Shown one piece after another: positions 9,737 through 18,495 of a stretch of 64,000 nt of DNA. Position 1 is the stretch's first letter; every line of letters starts with the position of its first letter. The position numbers and the translations under genes are program-made. Source of the stretch: Bacillus sp. PK3_68 (GTDB lineage: Bacteria; Bacillota; Bacilli; Bacillales; Domibacillaceae); NCBI RefSeq assembly GCF_003600835.1, contig NZ_NQYC01000001.1, positions 4,330,001-4,394,000 on the forward strand, read 5' to 3'. Under the pieces are notes generated by a model, which worked only from the letters and a program-made list of their open reading frames with translations, searched no databases and was not told the DNA's origin.

Positions 9737-10630
9737 TTAAGAAATCGCTTTTTCTTTTACACTCAGTGATTGCAGTGCTTGTTGTAAGTCCGCTTTTTCT
9801 TCCTCATTTAGAGGAACCATTGGTAAGCGAACACCGCCTACAGGGATCCCGTTTAAATTTAATGCGGCTTTTACAGGTGATGGACTTGGTGCAGCAAATA
9901 ACGCTTTCACGATGGGGAGAAGGTGGCGATGGGCTAGAGCCGCCTCTCTAAGTTTTCCATTCCTGAAGTTTTCAATCATCCTTTGCATTTCATTTCCGAT
10001 AACATGAGAAGCAACTGAGATCACTCCTGTACCGCCAATCGATAATACTGGTAAGGTTAACCCATCGTCTCCACTGTACAATGAAAAATCGTCAGGTGTT
10101 TGGCTTATGATTTCTGTCATGGCATCTAAATTGCCGCTTGCATCTTTAATGGAGACAATGTTGGGGATCTGTGCCAGGCGAACAACTGTCTCAACAGACA
10201 TATTGACCACGCTTCGCCCTGGTATATTATAAAGCATGACCGGTAATGACGTGGACTCAGCAATCGCTTTAAAGTGTTGATATAAACCCTCTTGCGACGG
10301 CTTGTTGTAGTAAGGGACAACGAGCATAATGCCATCGACTCCTGCTTCCTCTGCAAGCTTCGTCAAATGAATAGAGGCTCTCGTGTTATTGGAGCCGGTA
10401 CCAGCAATAACAGGAACTCTTCCATTTACAACTTCGACGACAAACTTAAATAACTCAACTTTCTCTTCCGTCGTTAACGTAGGGGATTCTCCGGTTGTGC
10501 CCGCTACCACTAAGCCGTCCGTGCCATTGTTAATTAAATAATTAATTAAGTTTTCTGTAGCATGAAAATCAATCTCACCATTTTGTTCAAATGGGGTTAC
10601 CATAGCAGTTAAAATTTGTCCGAAATTCAT
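9737..10630 (-). CDS. dapA: 4-hydroxy-tetrahydrodipicolinate synthase
   Basis: A 297-residue TIM-barrel class I aldolase. It condenses pyruvate with aspartate semialdehyde in the lysine/diaminopimelate pathway. Motifs include AGTTGESPTLT (the active-site Thr pair), LYNIPGRS (catalytic Tyr region) and SIKDASGNL (Schiff-base Lys). The start is the ATG at 10630, which has GGAG in GATGTGGAGAAGCA before it; an in-frame upstream ATG lacks a site. Length is normal. It stands alone with its own terminator, away from lysA/dapG-type neighbours, so a second dapA elsewhere in the genome, or a related aldolase role, is possible. Confidence 0.92.
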   Translation of the reverse strand: MNFGQILTAMVTPFEQNGEIDFHATENLINYLINNGTDGLVVAGTTGESPTLTTEEKVELFKFVVEVVNGRVPVIAGTGSNNTRASIHLTKLAEEAGVDGIMLVVPYYNKPSQEGLYQHFKAIAESTSLPVMLYNIPGRSVVNMSVETVVRLAQIPNIVSIKDASGNLDAMTEIISQTPDDFSLYSGDDGLTLPVLSIGGTGVISVASHVIGNEMQRMIENFRNGKLREAALAHRHLLPIVKALFAAPSPSPVKAALNLNGIPVGGVRLPMVPLNEEEKADLQQALQSLSVKEKAIS

Positions 10631-11690
10631 TGCTTCTCCACATCCTTTATTATTTTTATACAATAGAGGGAGAAGGGCGGTTGGTAGTTAACGCAAAAAA
10701 GCAGCAACGAGGCTTCGCTGCTGCAGTAGAAACAATTAGGTGAAAAATTATTTCTGTGCGTAAGATAGCCCTCCATATAGTTTCCTATATGACAATTCTG
10801 TATTTATTCAATAACAGAACCAGCTTCAAGAAAAATGAGATTCTTTCGGCTTCGGCAAATTCCCCTTTTCGCAATCGTCATTGGACCTCATTATCCTCAT
10901 ATTGCGTACTCATGGTCTTTGCGCCTCTATCCTTACTTCAAAAAAGTATTGAAATAAGTAAATATGTAATTATATTATACAATATCAGCTTTTCTATTTG
11001 ATTGCAAGGATAAGTGAGAGCTGTCTTCAAGTGTTTTAATGTAATAGAGTGGTAGGGGAAAATTATCATAGCCAGTAATGGGTTTGACTTTATTTAAATG
11101 TAAAATCAATTAAGATTCCAATCCATTTATAAAGTTGAATACGTTCATATCAAAGGTATACAAAAGCTAAAGGAAATTGCCCGTGCAGAGGGTCTAATCC
11201 TTAGAAGAATTAAAAAATAAGTGAAAGGGATTCTTGGGTGTAGTGACGAAATTACTCTCTATTTTATTTTTTAAGAAATTCTTCGATTTGGTTCAATAAG
11301 TATTCTTCCTTCTACAGTCTGCGACAAGTTGAAAATGTCGCCCACAGCCCTTTTATCAAAAATTCTTTGCCCAATACTTAATAAAAGTTTTTTAAGGCTT
11401 CTTTGGAGGTGGTGATTGAATATCCTCTTTTTTATTTTAAATTCATAGGTGTATCCTAATGAAGCGTTGTGTAATTCTCCCACATCAAGCTTAGCGCAGG
11501 AGAGACAATTTAAATAAAATAAAAGAAAACAGGATGGCTGAAGAAGAACCTGTCCAATTCACCCTTTACTTCGTTTTTTATGATAGTTGGCAGTAGACGG
11601 TATTTGCCGGGATGATTACTAAAAATAATGTCTTTTGAAAGAACAGGAACCCATGTAAAACTTCAATCGAAATGTGAGGGGGTATAAAGA
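10631..11690. other. About 1 kb without a supported gene
   Basis: AT-rich region between divergent dapA and the metallo-hydrolase gene. It contains a GC-rich hairpin (GCAGC...GCTGC near 10700-10723), a gene fragment (11104-11220), and a hairpin AACAGG...CCTGT near 11527-11553. Short frames on both strands lack start signals and family resemblance. Confidence 0.5.
11104..11220 (+). pseudogene. Possible gene remnant (C-terminal fragment)
   Basis: An open stretch of 38 codons without a start codon reads NQLRFQSIYKVEYVHIKG... and ends KLKEIARAEGLILRRIKK before TAA. The composition looks coding, like the last helices of a soluble protein, but I cannot assign a family. No upstream continuation in any frame was recognised. 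Confidence 0.25.
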
Positions 11691-12800
11691 GTGATGATTT
11701 ATTTATTGATAGTAGCGGTTGTATTATTTACTCTCATCTTTTTGTTTATGAAACTAAATCCGGTATTTGGCGGAAATCCAAGCAAGGTGCAAAGGGAAGC
11801 ATATAGTCAGTTGGATAATTACGTGGATGGCAAGTTTATTAACCAAATCCCAGCAAAGCTGAGTATGAGTGCATCTGATTATTTATCCATGATGAGGGAG
11901 AATATGTCAGGTAAGGCCGAACGTCATCCTGCTGGTCTAATTCCTGTCTCAATGATTAATTGGAATAAAATCAATAGTGAAGAAGACAGCCTAACATGGT
12001 TTGGACATTCTGCTTTTTTGCTGAATATCGATAACAAGAAAGTACTCGTAGATCCGATGTTAGGTCCCATCGCTTCACCTGTTCCTTTTGCAGGAAGCAA
12101 ACGGTATAGCCAAAATACACTGGATATTATTGATGAGCTGCCGCCTATTGATGCGATGTTTATTACACACGATCATTACGATCACTTAGACTATCCGTCC
12201 ATCTTAAAGTTAAAGAGCAAGGTTGAACATTTTTTCGTTCCTCTCGGCGTCGATGCCCACTTGATTCGGTGGGGAGTGGAAAAAGAGAAAATTACAGTGC
12301 TAAATTGGTGGGATGAGATCCAATTCCGCGGTTTAACCATTGTGTTGACTCCATCCAAACACTTTTCCGGAAGGGGAATTGCTAATCGAGATACGACTCT
12401 ATGGGGGGGCTGGATCATTCTCGGAAAGCAGACACGCTTCTTTACGAGTGGAGATGGAGGATATGATGCCCATTTTAAAGAAATAGGAGAAAAATACGGA
12501 CCTTTTGATATGGCATTAATTGAAGGCGGTCAATATGATAGGCGCTGGCCTTGGGCTCATATGACACCAGAAGAATCTATCCAGGCTAGCATAGACATAA
12601 AGAGCAAGCGAATGATGTTAATTCACTGGGGAGCTTTTACCCTTGCTTATCATGGCTGGACGGAACCGATAGAACGAGCCTTAACAGCAGCTGAAAAGGC
12701 CCAAATTAGTATAGTTGCTCCCAAAATTGGTGAAACCATCCCTCTAGATGGCGAACTCTCTATTTCTCATTTATCCTGGTGGAATAATATATCGGGATAG
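11691..12800 (+). CDS. Membrane-anchored metallo-beta-lactamase-fold hydrolase (NAPE-PLD/UlaG-like)
   Basis: A 369-residue protein with an N-terminal membrane helix (about residues 2-20) and a metallo-beta-lactamase domain. The metal-binding motif is THDHYDHLDY (HxHxDH), preceded by WFGHSAFLLNIDNKKVLVDPMLG, typical of the N-acylphosphatidylethanolamine phospholipase D-like and UlaG-like branch. Later metal ligands are plausible in SGDGGY and LIHWGAF. GTG at 11691 is followed at once by ATG; GAGGGGG lies about nine bases upstream, so either start works. The gene is monocistronic. The lipid or lactone substrate is unknown. Confidence 0.85.
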   Translation: MMIYLLIVAVVLFTLIFLFMKLNPVFGGNPSKVQREAYSQLDNYVDGKFINQIPAKLSMSASDYLSMMRENMSGKAERHPAGLIPVSMINWNKINSEEDSLTWFGHSAFLLNIDNKKVLVDPMLGPIASPVPFAGSKRYSQNTLDIIDELPPIDAMFITHDHYDHLDYPSILKLKSKVEHFFVPLGVDAHLIRWGVEKEKITVLNWWDEIQFRGLTIVLTPSKHFSGRGIANRDTTLWGGWIILGKQTRFFTSGDGGYDAHFKEIGEKYGPFDMALIEGGQYDRRWPWAHMTPEESIQASIDIKSKRMMLIHWGAFTLAYHGWTEPIERALTAAEKAQISIVAPKIGETIPLDGELSISHLSWWNNISG

Positions 12801-12845
12801 ATTTTAGTACGGCTTTTTGAAGAAGGGAGTGGTGTACACGTTAAG

Positions 12846-12876
12846 AGCCTGCACTTGAAGAGTGCAGGCTTTTTTC
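12846..12876 (+). terminator. Terminator after the metallo-hydrolase gene
   Basis: Perfect stem AGCCTGCACT / AGTGCAGGCT with a TGAAG loop followed by six T. Confidence 0.92.
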
Positions 12877-12944
12877 ACTAATTGAGTCAAATGAGGGGTG
12901 GCAAGGTCTATTTTTAACTTATGAAAGTAAAATAGTTTTCATAT

Positions 12945-13490
12945 TTACATCACTTCTGGCTGAGGGAATTTATTCTGTTCCTCCCATTCACTACGTAGAA
13001 GCGCCATCTCAATATTATCCCAATATTCATCTTTAAACCTACATACCTGACGTTGAATTCCTTCTTTTTTAAAACCAAAATTTTCATAGCAGGCGATAGC
13101 CGCTTTATTAAAATTAAACACGCCGAGACTCACCCGGTTTAATAGTAATTCATTAAAGGCTAAGTGAAGAATCTTTTGAAAAAGCTGATTGGCAATTCCT
13201 TTGCCCCGGTGTTCTTTATAAACAAGTACGTAGCTGATTCTTCCTATCTGGTGTACCTGGTTAATTTCTCTTAATGCAATGTGACCAACAACTTCATTGC
13301 TTATCGAATCTACGGCTTTATAAATATAGCTGCCTTTTTGGCCTTCCATCTCAACGTATTCGCTAAGCTGCTCTTTTGTTAATGGATACTGATAGGTTCG
13401 TCCTGACCATTGCATCATTAGTCGTTCGGAATCAATCTCTCGGATAAGCCCCTCAAAATCTTTTTCTGTGAACGTTTTTAAATGGATCAC
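12945..13490 (-). CDS. GNAT-family N-acetyltransferase
   Basis: A 181-residue acetyltransferase, starting at GTG with AAAGGAGCC upstream on the minus strand. The acetyl-CoA pyrophosphate loop is visible as HRGKGIANQLF, preceded by the beta-4 strand ISYVLVYKE, and followed by NRVSLGVFNFNKAAIACYENFGFKKEG, characteristic of the RimJ/RimL/SpeG-like GNAT branch. The substrate is not predictable; it may modify a protein N-terminus, polyamine or antibiotic. It is monocistronic. Confidence 0.87.
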   Translation of the reverse strand: MIHLKTFTEKDFEGLIREIDSERLMMQWSGRTYQYPLTKEQLSEYVEMEGQKGSYIYKAVDSISNEVVGHIALREINQVHQIGRISYVLVYKEHRGKGIANQLFQKILHLAFNELLLNRVSLGVFNFNKAAIACYENFGFKKEGIQRQVCRFKDEYWDNIEMALLRSEWEEQNKFPQPEVM

Positions 13491-13842
13491 TGTGTGGCTC
13501 CTTTTCTATTTTTTATTTACAGTGGTATGAGTATCCTAATTAAGCCACTCGAAAACCACATTTGTCCCTTTACTTTTAAAATTTTTCTTTGCACTTTCTT
13601 TTCACTGTTTTTATTGAAACTTACTTTTTGTTTGAGTAACAAATTTTTCAATGAATCTCATTAATACGGGATAAACACAAGTCCTCAGCGATGGCTATGT
13701 CAGAGTGTTGGATAGATAAAGTTAATTAAGTGGTCCATCCTTAGATTTTATCATTTTGATCTTCTTGTGCATGCCCCTCTGTAAAATTAATGAAAAATTT
13801 TTAATTGACAAAAAAGTGAGTATAATTCAAAATACTAAATAT
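13491..13842. other. Intergenic region before the XRE regulator
   Basis: AT-rich spacer between the divergent GNAT and XRE-cupin genes. No gene is supported. The last 60 bases carry TTGACA (13805-13810), TATAAT-like hexamers and operator-like repeats. Confidence 0.5.
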
Positions 13843-13860
13843 AATTCAATATATTGAATT
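13821..13860. promoter_or_regulatory. Likely autoregulatory operator of the XRE-cupin regulator
   Basis: AATTCAATATATTGAATT (13843-13860) is a perfect 18-bp palindrome just upstream of the regulator start. A further TATAATTCAA copy at 13821-13830 matches the left part (TATAATTCAA at 13840-13849). The palindrome overlaps the promoter region, as expected for self-repression. Confidence 0.5.
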
Positions 13861-13884
13861 TTTTGAGAGGATGATCCTTAGATA

Positions 13885-14430
13885 ATGGACCATATTCATG
13901 AAGAAATTAAAAGATTACGTTTGGATCGTAAATTAACATTAAAAGAACTGAGCGAAAAAACAAATTTATCAACTGGTTTTTTGTCTATGATTGAACGTGG
14001 TTCGTCTTCGTTGACAATCACTTCATTGAAGAAAATTGCTGATGCATTCGATGTGGATATATCATATTTTTTTGATAAACCTATCAATCACACAAAATTT
14101 TATGTGAAGAAAAGTGATCAGAAAAAGTTTCGTATTGAAGGCTCAGAGACTGCCTATGTCCGGCTTAGTGGCAATTTTTCAAGCAGAGCACTGGAACCGC
14201 TTGTTGTGACACTTCAGCCTAAGCAGCAGAAAGACTACGATTACAGTCATGCTGGGGAAGAGTTTTACTACGTATTAAAAGGTCTAGTTCGATTCAATGT
14301 GGATGGCGAAGAATTTGATGTCGCTGAAGGAGAATCGATTCATTTTCCTTCCCAAATCCCACATGATTATGAAAACCCTTTAGAGGAAGAATCCATCTTA
14401 TTATGTGTGCTCACACCTATTCTTTTTTAA
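13885..14430 (+). CDS. XRE-family regulator with C-terminal cupin sensor domain
   Basis: A 181-residue two-domain regulator. Residues 8-62 form a lambda-repressor-like HTH (RLDRKLTLKELSEKTNLSTGFLSMIERG), and residues about 110-180 a cupin_2 barrel with HAGEEFYYVLKG...DVAEGESIHFPSQIPHDYEN. Members of this family repress catabolic or transport genes and bind a small ligand in the cupin. It precedes and runs with the hydantoinase-type cluster, so it is probably that cluster's regulator. An 18-bp palindrome upstream suggests autoregulation. Its ATG follows GAGAGGATGATCC at suitable distance. Confidence 0.88.
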   Translation: MDHIHEEIKRLRLDRKLTLKELSEKTNLSTGFLSMIERGSSSLTITSLKKIADAFDVDISYFFDKPINHTKFYVKKSDQKKFRIEGSETAYVRLSGNFSSRALEPLVVTLQPKQQKDYDYSHAGEEFYYVLKGLVRFNVDGEEFDVAEGESIHFPSQIPHDYENPLEEESILLCVLTPILF

Positions 14431-14564
14431 CCTTTTGAAACACTTTTATATTCAGGCGATGACATGTTGCATTTAAATATAAGAAAACTTCGGTATGCCA
14501 CCTTTAGAACCGGTGGCGATCCGCTGGATTTCTCTTAAAACAAATAGTAAGAGGTGAAACAGTG

Positions 14565-16616
14565 ATGAGAGTAGCAACAGATGTTGGAGGAACATTTACG
14601 GATCTTGTGTACATGAAGGGAAATGGTGAGATAGGGTTTTCAAAAAGCAGTACAACACCACCCCGCTTTGAAGAGGGGGTGCTCAATGTTTTAAATGAGA
14701 GCCGGCTTGCTTTGGAAGAGATCGAAACATTTATTCATGGAACGACTGTTATTATTAATGCATTAACGGAGCGAAAAGGAGTGAAGACAGGGCTTATCAC
14801 GACGAAAGGCTTTCGTGATGTGCTGGAAATTGCTCGAGGAAATCGCCCTGATTTATTTAATGTACGCTACCAGAAACCAGCGCCTATTGTGCCTCGCTAT
14901 TTGAGAAAAGAAGTAGAGGAGCGTTTGAATCATAAAGGGGAGGTCATCACACCGATAAATAAAGAACAACTGAAGAAAATTATCATGGAATTTAAAAAGG
15001 AAGAAGTGAAAGCGGTTGCTATTGCGTTTTTGCATTCCTATCGTAATCCTGTTCATGAAAAAGAAGCAGCAGAAATGATTAAAGAGATTTGGCCGGAAGT
15101 TTCCATAACTGCCTCGTATGAACTGACGAAAGAATGGCGTGAATACGAACGGACAAATACAGCAGTTATGAATTCATTTGTTAAGCCCATTGCTTCTTCT
15201 TATATCAATCGTTTAGAGGAAAAACTAGCGGACAAAAAGGTTACATCCAAAAAGTATATCATGCAGTCAAATGGAGGAACGACGACCTTTAGTTTAGCTA
15301 AAGAGGCTCCCATTAACATGGTGGAATCAGGGCCTGTGGCAGGCGTTTTTGGTTCTGCCATTTTAGGAAAGATTATTGGAGAAGAAAATTTGATTGCATT
15401 TGATGTGGGAGGAACAACGGCGAAATGTTCGTTAATCGAAAATGGAAATGTTAAAGTCTCCACGGATTACCATATTGAAAAAACAGACAGATGGGCAGGA
15501 TACCCTCTTAAGGTCCCTGTTGTGGATATTGTAGAAATTGGCAATGGCGGGGGCTCCATTGCGTGGGTTGACCCTGTTGGATCGTTACGAGTCGGTCCGC
15601 ACTCAGCAGGATCAGTCCCAGGTCCAGTCGCCTACGGACAAGGGGGAGAAGAGCCAACCATAACCGATGCGAATTTGATTACAGGCCGACTTTCCGCAAA
15701 GAACTTTTCTTACCCTGTAGATTTGCAAAGGGTAAGGGAAGTAATGGAAGAAAAAGTTGCGCGTCACTTTGATTTGCAAGTAGAAGAGGCAGCGTTGGGG
15801 ATTATCCGCTTAGCCAACTCTAATATGCTGAACGCGTTAAAACTCATCTCAGTACGCAAAGGGTATGATCCACGTGATTTTGCCATGGTGGCATTTGGGG
15901 GAGGAGGTCCGCTGCATGCTACTTTTCTAGCCAAAGAGCTCGGAATCCGTAAAGTAGTTGTTCCTGTGGCATCCGCTGTTTTTTCCGCATGGGGTATGTT
16001 GATGACAGATTTACGGCAGGATTTCGTTAAAACCTATGTTGAACGACTGGATCACATCAACTTAAATGAAATGAATAAAGAGTGGGAACTATTGGAAGAA
16101 CAGGCTATTAAACAATATACGCAAGAAGGAATGAACGAAGCAAGTATTGTTTTTTCAAAATATGCTGACATGAGGTACGTGGGTCAAGAGCATACAGTAA
16201 AAGTTCCTTTGCCAGCCATAGAATGGAGTCCGGAAACCCTTCAGCAAATTATCACTTCATTCCATGAACTTCATGAAAAGTCTTATACATTTCAACTTCC
16301 GGAGGCGCAGGTTGAAGTCGTTAACCTTCACCTTATAGCTTTTAGTCAAGTAGAGAAACCGAAAATGAAGGAAATGAAACAAGCTGCAGATACACAGGCG
16401 CCATTGAAGGAGAGGCGAAAGGTTTATTATGAGGAAACGGGCTGGATGGAAACAAACATATATGATCGAAACGATTTAGCCCCAGGTATGAGAATTTCAG
16501 GGCCAGCGGTCATTGAGGATCTTATGTCTTCTATTCTTTTGTATCCATCACAGGATTTAGAGATAGATAGCTATGGAAATCTAGTGATTTACAATGGGGG
16601 AGCAGAACATGTATAA
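14565..16616 (+). CDS. hyuA: Hydantoinase/oxoprolinase family protein, subunit A
   Basis: A 683-residue protein of the ATP-dependent N-methylhydantoinase A / acetone carboxylase beta / 5-oxoprolinase family. The N-terminal actin-like ATPase part has VATDVGGTFTDLVY, HGTTVIINALTERKG and the second phosphate loop LIAFDVGGTTAKCSLI. Later blocks (GGGGPLHATFLAKELG, ISVRKGYDPRDFAMVAFGGGG) are also typical. ATG at 14565 is preceded by AAGAGGTG; a GTG at 14562 is an alternative. It overlaps subunit B by a few bases, implying a complex. The ring-opened substrate is a hydantoin, oxoproline or similar lactam; the racemase and DUF917 neighbours favour hydantoins. Confidence 0.88.
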   Translation: MRVATDVGGTFTDLVYMKGNGEIGFSKSSTTPPRFEEGVLNVLNESRLALEEIETFIHGTTVIINALTERKGVKTGLITTKGFRDVLEIARGNRPDLFNVRYQKPAPIVPRYLRKEVEERLNHKGEVITPINKEQLKKIIMEFKKEEVKAVAIAFLHSYRNPVHEKEAAEMIKEIWPEVSITASYELTKEWREYERTNTAVMNSFVKPIASSYINRLEEKLADKKVTSKKYIMQSNGGTTTFSLAKEAPINMVESGPVAGVFGSAILGKIIGEENLIAFDVGGTTAKCSLIENGNVKVSTDYHIEKTDRWAGYPLKVPVVDIVEIGNGGGSIAWVDPVGSLRVGPHSAGSVPGPVAYGQGGEEPTITDANLITGRLSAKNFSYPVDLQRVREVMEEKVARHFDLQVEEAALGIIRLANSNMLNALKLISVRKGYDPRDFAMVAFGGGGPLHATFLAKELGIRKVVVPVASAVFSAWGMLMTDLRQDFVKTYVERLDHINLNEMNKEWELLEEQAIKQYTQEGMNEASIVFSKYADMRYVGQEHTVKVPLPAIEWSPETLQQIITSFHELHEKSYTFQLPEAQVEVVNLHLIAFSQVEKPKMKEMKQAADTQAPLKERRKVYYEETGWMETNIYDRNDLAPGMRISGPAVIEDLMSSILLYPSQDLEIDSYGNLVIYNGGAEHV

Positions 16617-18365
16617 AACAAAAGTTGATCCATTCACATTGGAAATTGTAAAAGATTCGTTAACGGCTGTCGGAGAGGAAATGTTTTATACATTGGGCAG
16701 GACATCAATGAGCCCGATTATTTATGAAGTATTAGACTATGCTACAGGTCTTACAGATGCAAAAGGAGATTTATTAACACAAGGAAACGGCGTGGCTGGT
16801 TTTATTGGAATGCTTAGTTTCATGGTTAAAGAAACACTGAAAAAATTCCAACATAACTTAAATCCCGGTGATATTATCATCATTAATGATTCTTATAATG
16901 GAGGCGGCTCCCATTTGTCGGATGTGGGTCTTGTGATGCCTATCTTTTATGAAGGTGAGCTGGTTGCGTTTTCTGCAAATAAAGCACATTGGACCGAAGT
17001 AGGCGGAAAAGATCCCGGCTCATTTACAAACGATGCGACGGAAATTTATCAGGAGGGGCTGCAATTCCCTTGTGTAAAGCTATTTGAAAAAGGAAATGTA
17101 AATCAAGCGTTAGTAGATGTTATTCAGGCTAACGTAAGGCTGCCTGAACTTTCTCTCGGTGACATGTGGGCACAAATTGCTTCATTGAGAATTGGTGAAA
17201 AACGCTTCCATGAGTTGTGCGAAAAGTATGGAAAAGAAACTGTGCTGCAAACAACAAAGCATTTGTTAACGCAAGGTGAAATTATCTCCAAAAACGTTAT
17301 TCAATCTCTTCCGAATGGTGAATATTATGCAGAGGATTATATTGATACAGATGGGCTCGGCAATGGCCCTTTTAAGGTTCAGGTAAAGGTAACAATTACA
17401 GATGAGGAATTCATATGTGATTTCCGTGGCAGTCATCCACAAGTACCTGGCCCAATCAATTGCTCCTATACCACTTTGGTTTCAGATGTGCGTACCGTGT
17501 TCTTAGCCATTACAAGTGACGACCAGCATATTAACGACGGTGTATTTCGCCCATTAAAAGTTATTACAGATCCTGGTTCCATTTTTTCTTGTGAACGGCC
17601 TGCTCCAATGTCTGTGTATTGGGAAAGTGGATCGATGGGAGGAGATCTTGTGTGGAAAGCTCTGTCTTCTGTCATTCCATCTAAGTTATCTGCCGGTCAC
17701 TTTCTTTCTGTGTGTGCCGTAACCCTGTCTGGAAATCACCCAGATACCGATGAGCCATTTTTAATTGTTGAACCATCATTAGGCGGATGGGGGCAGGAAA
17801 TGACCATGATGGCCAGAGAGGACAGTTTTGTATTGGAGATGGAGAAACATACAATGTACCGGTTGAAATAGCGGAAGCCCGCTACGGTGTAATGTTGGAG
17901 GAGTATTCGCTAAATACTGATGGAGAAGGGGCTGGTGAATTTATTGGTGGAGCCGGTGTCATTCGCTCCTACCAAGCTTTAACAGATGGCCAATTTGCAA
18001 CGGTCACTTATGGCCGCCATCAATATGTGCCGTGGGGATTAAATGAAGGAAAAGATGGCTCTCCTAATAAATTTTATGTCATTAAGAACAATGGAGAGAT
18101 GGATGGCCCGTATGGTGTTTATGCACGATATCCGTTAAATAAAGGCGATGTGCTGAAATTAATTACCGGAACGGGTGGCGGATATGGACATCCATTTGCC
18201 AGGGAGGTCAGCAAGGTGGTGGAGGATGTAAAGAATCAATACATTACTCTACAACAAGCGAAGGAAGTTTTTGGTGTAATTATTGATGAAGAAACACATC
18301 AATTTACTGGACTTTCATCTACCCGTAAAGAATGGGAGGACAACTCGGCAACAGACAATGAATAA
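16609..18365 (+). pseudogene. hyuB: Hydantoinase B/oxoprolinase family protein, subunit B (frameshifted)
   Basis: Two overlapping frames together give a complete hydantoinase B protein of about 585 residues. The first covers DPFTLEIVKDSL...SGNHPDTDEPFLIVEPSLGGWG, then loses frame; the second continues as AGNDHDGQRGQFCIGDGETYN to TGGGYGHPFAREV and the stop at 18365. Adding one G to the run at about 17788-17793 restores LGGWGAGNDHDG, exactly the family sequence, so either the strain has a one-base deletion or the sequence does. The start at 16609 (MYKTKVDPF) has GGGGGAG upstream and overlaps the hyuA stop. It would be the partner subunit of hyuA. Confidence 0.85.
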
Positions 18366-18395
18366 AAGAACGAAAGAATTTAAATGTTGTTTTAG

Positions 18396-18434
18396 TGTCT
18401 GTTCTATCTGCTTATTTGGCAGATAGAACAGACA
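18396..18434. repeat. Perfect 16-bp inverted repeat between hyuB and the MFS gene
   Basis: TGTCTGTTCTATCTGC (18396-18411) and its exact reverse complement (18419-18434) are separated by 7 nt. There is no T run after it, so it is not a typical terminator; it could be an mRNA-stabilising or processing hairpin, or a binding site. It lies in the 130-base gap before the MFS gene. Confidence 0.7.
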
Positions 18435-18495
18435 TAGGTATACGGGTTTCAGTGTCTTTCATAACAACAAATAAGATAAAGGAGTGAAAGAGTAG

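Noticed and set aside
9453-9737. 94-codon minus-strand frame overlapping the dapA terminator
   Set aside because: It starts inside the terminator hairpin and would need transcription through it; only its second half looks protein-like, so at most it is a decayed fragment.
10756-11001. 81-codon frame on the plus strand
   Set aside because: No ribosome binding site, no recognisable domain, and a composition typical of AT-rich spacer.
11271-11483. 70-codon minus-strand frame with a basic, helix-like sequence
   Set aside because: No start signal and no family likeness; treated as chance in a 1-kb gene-free stretch.
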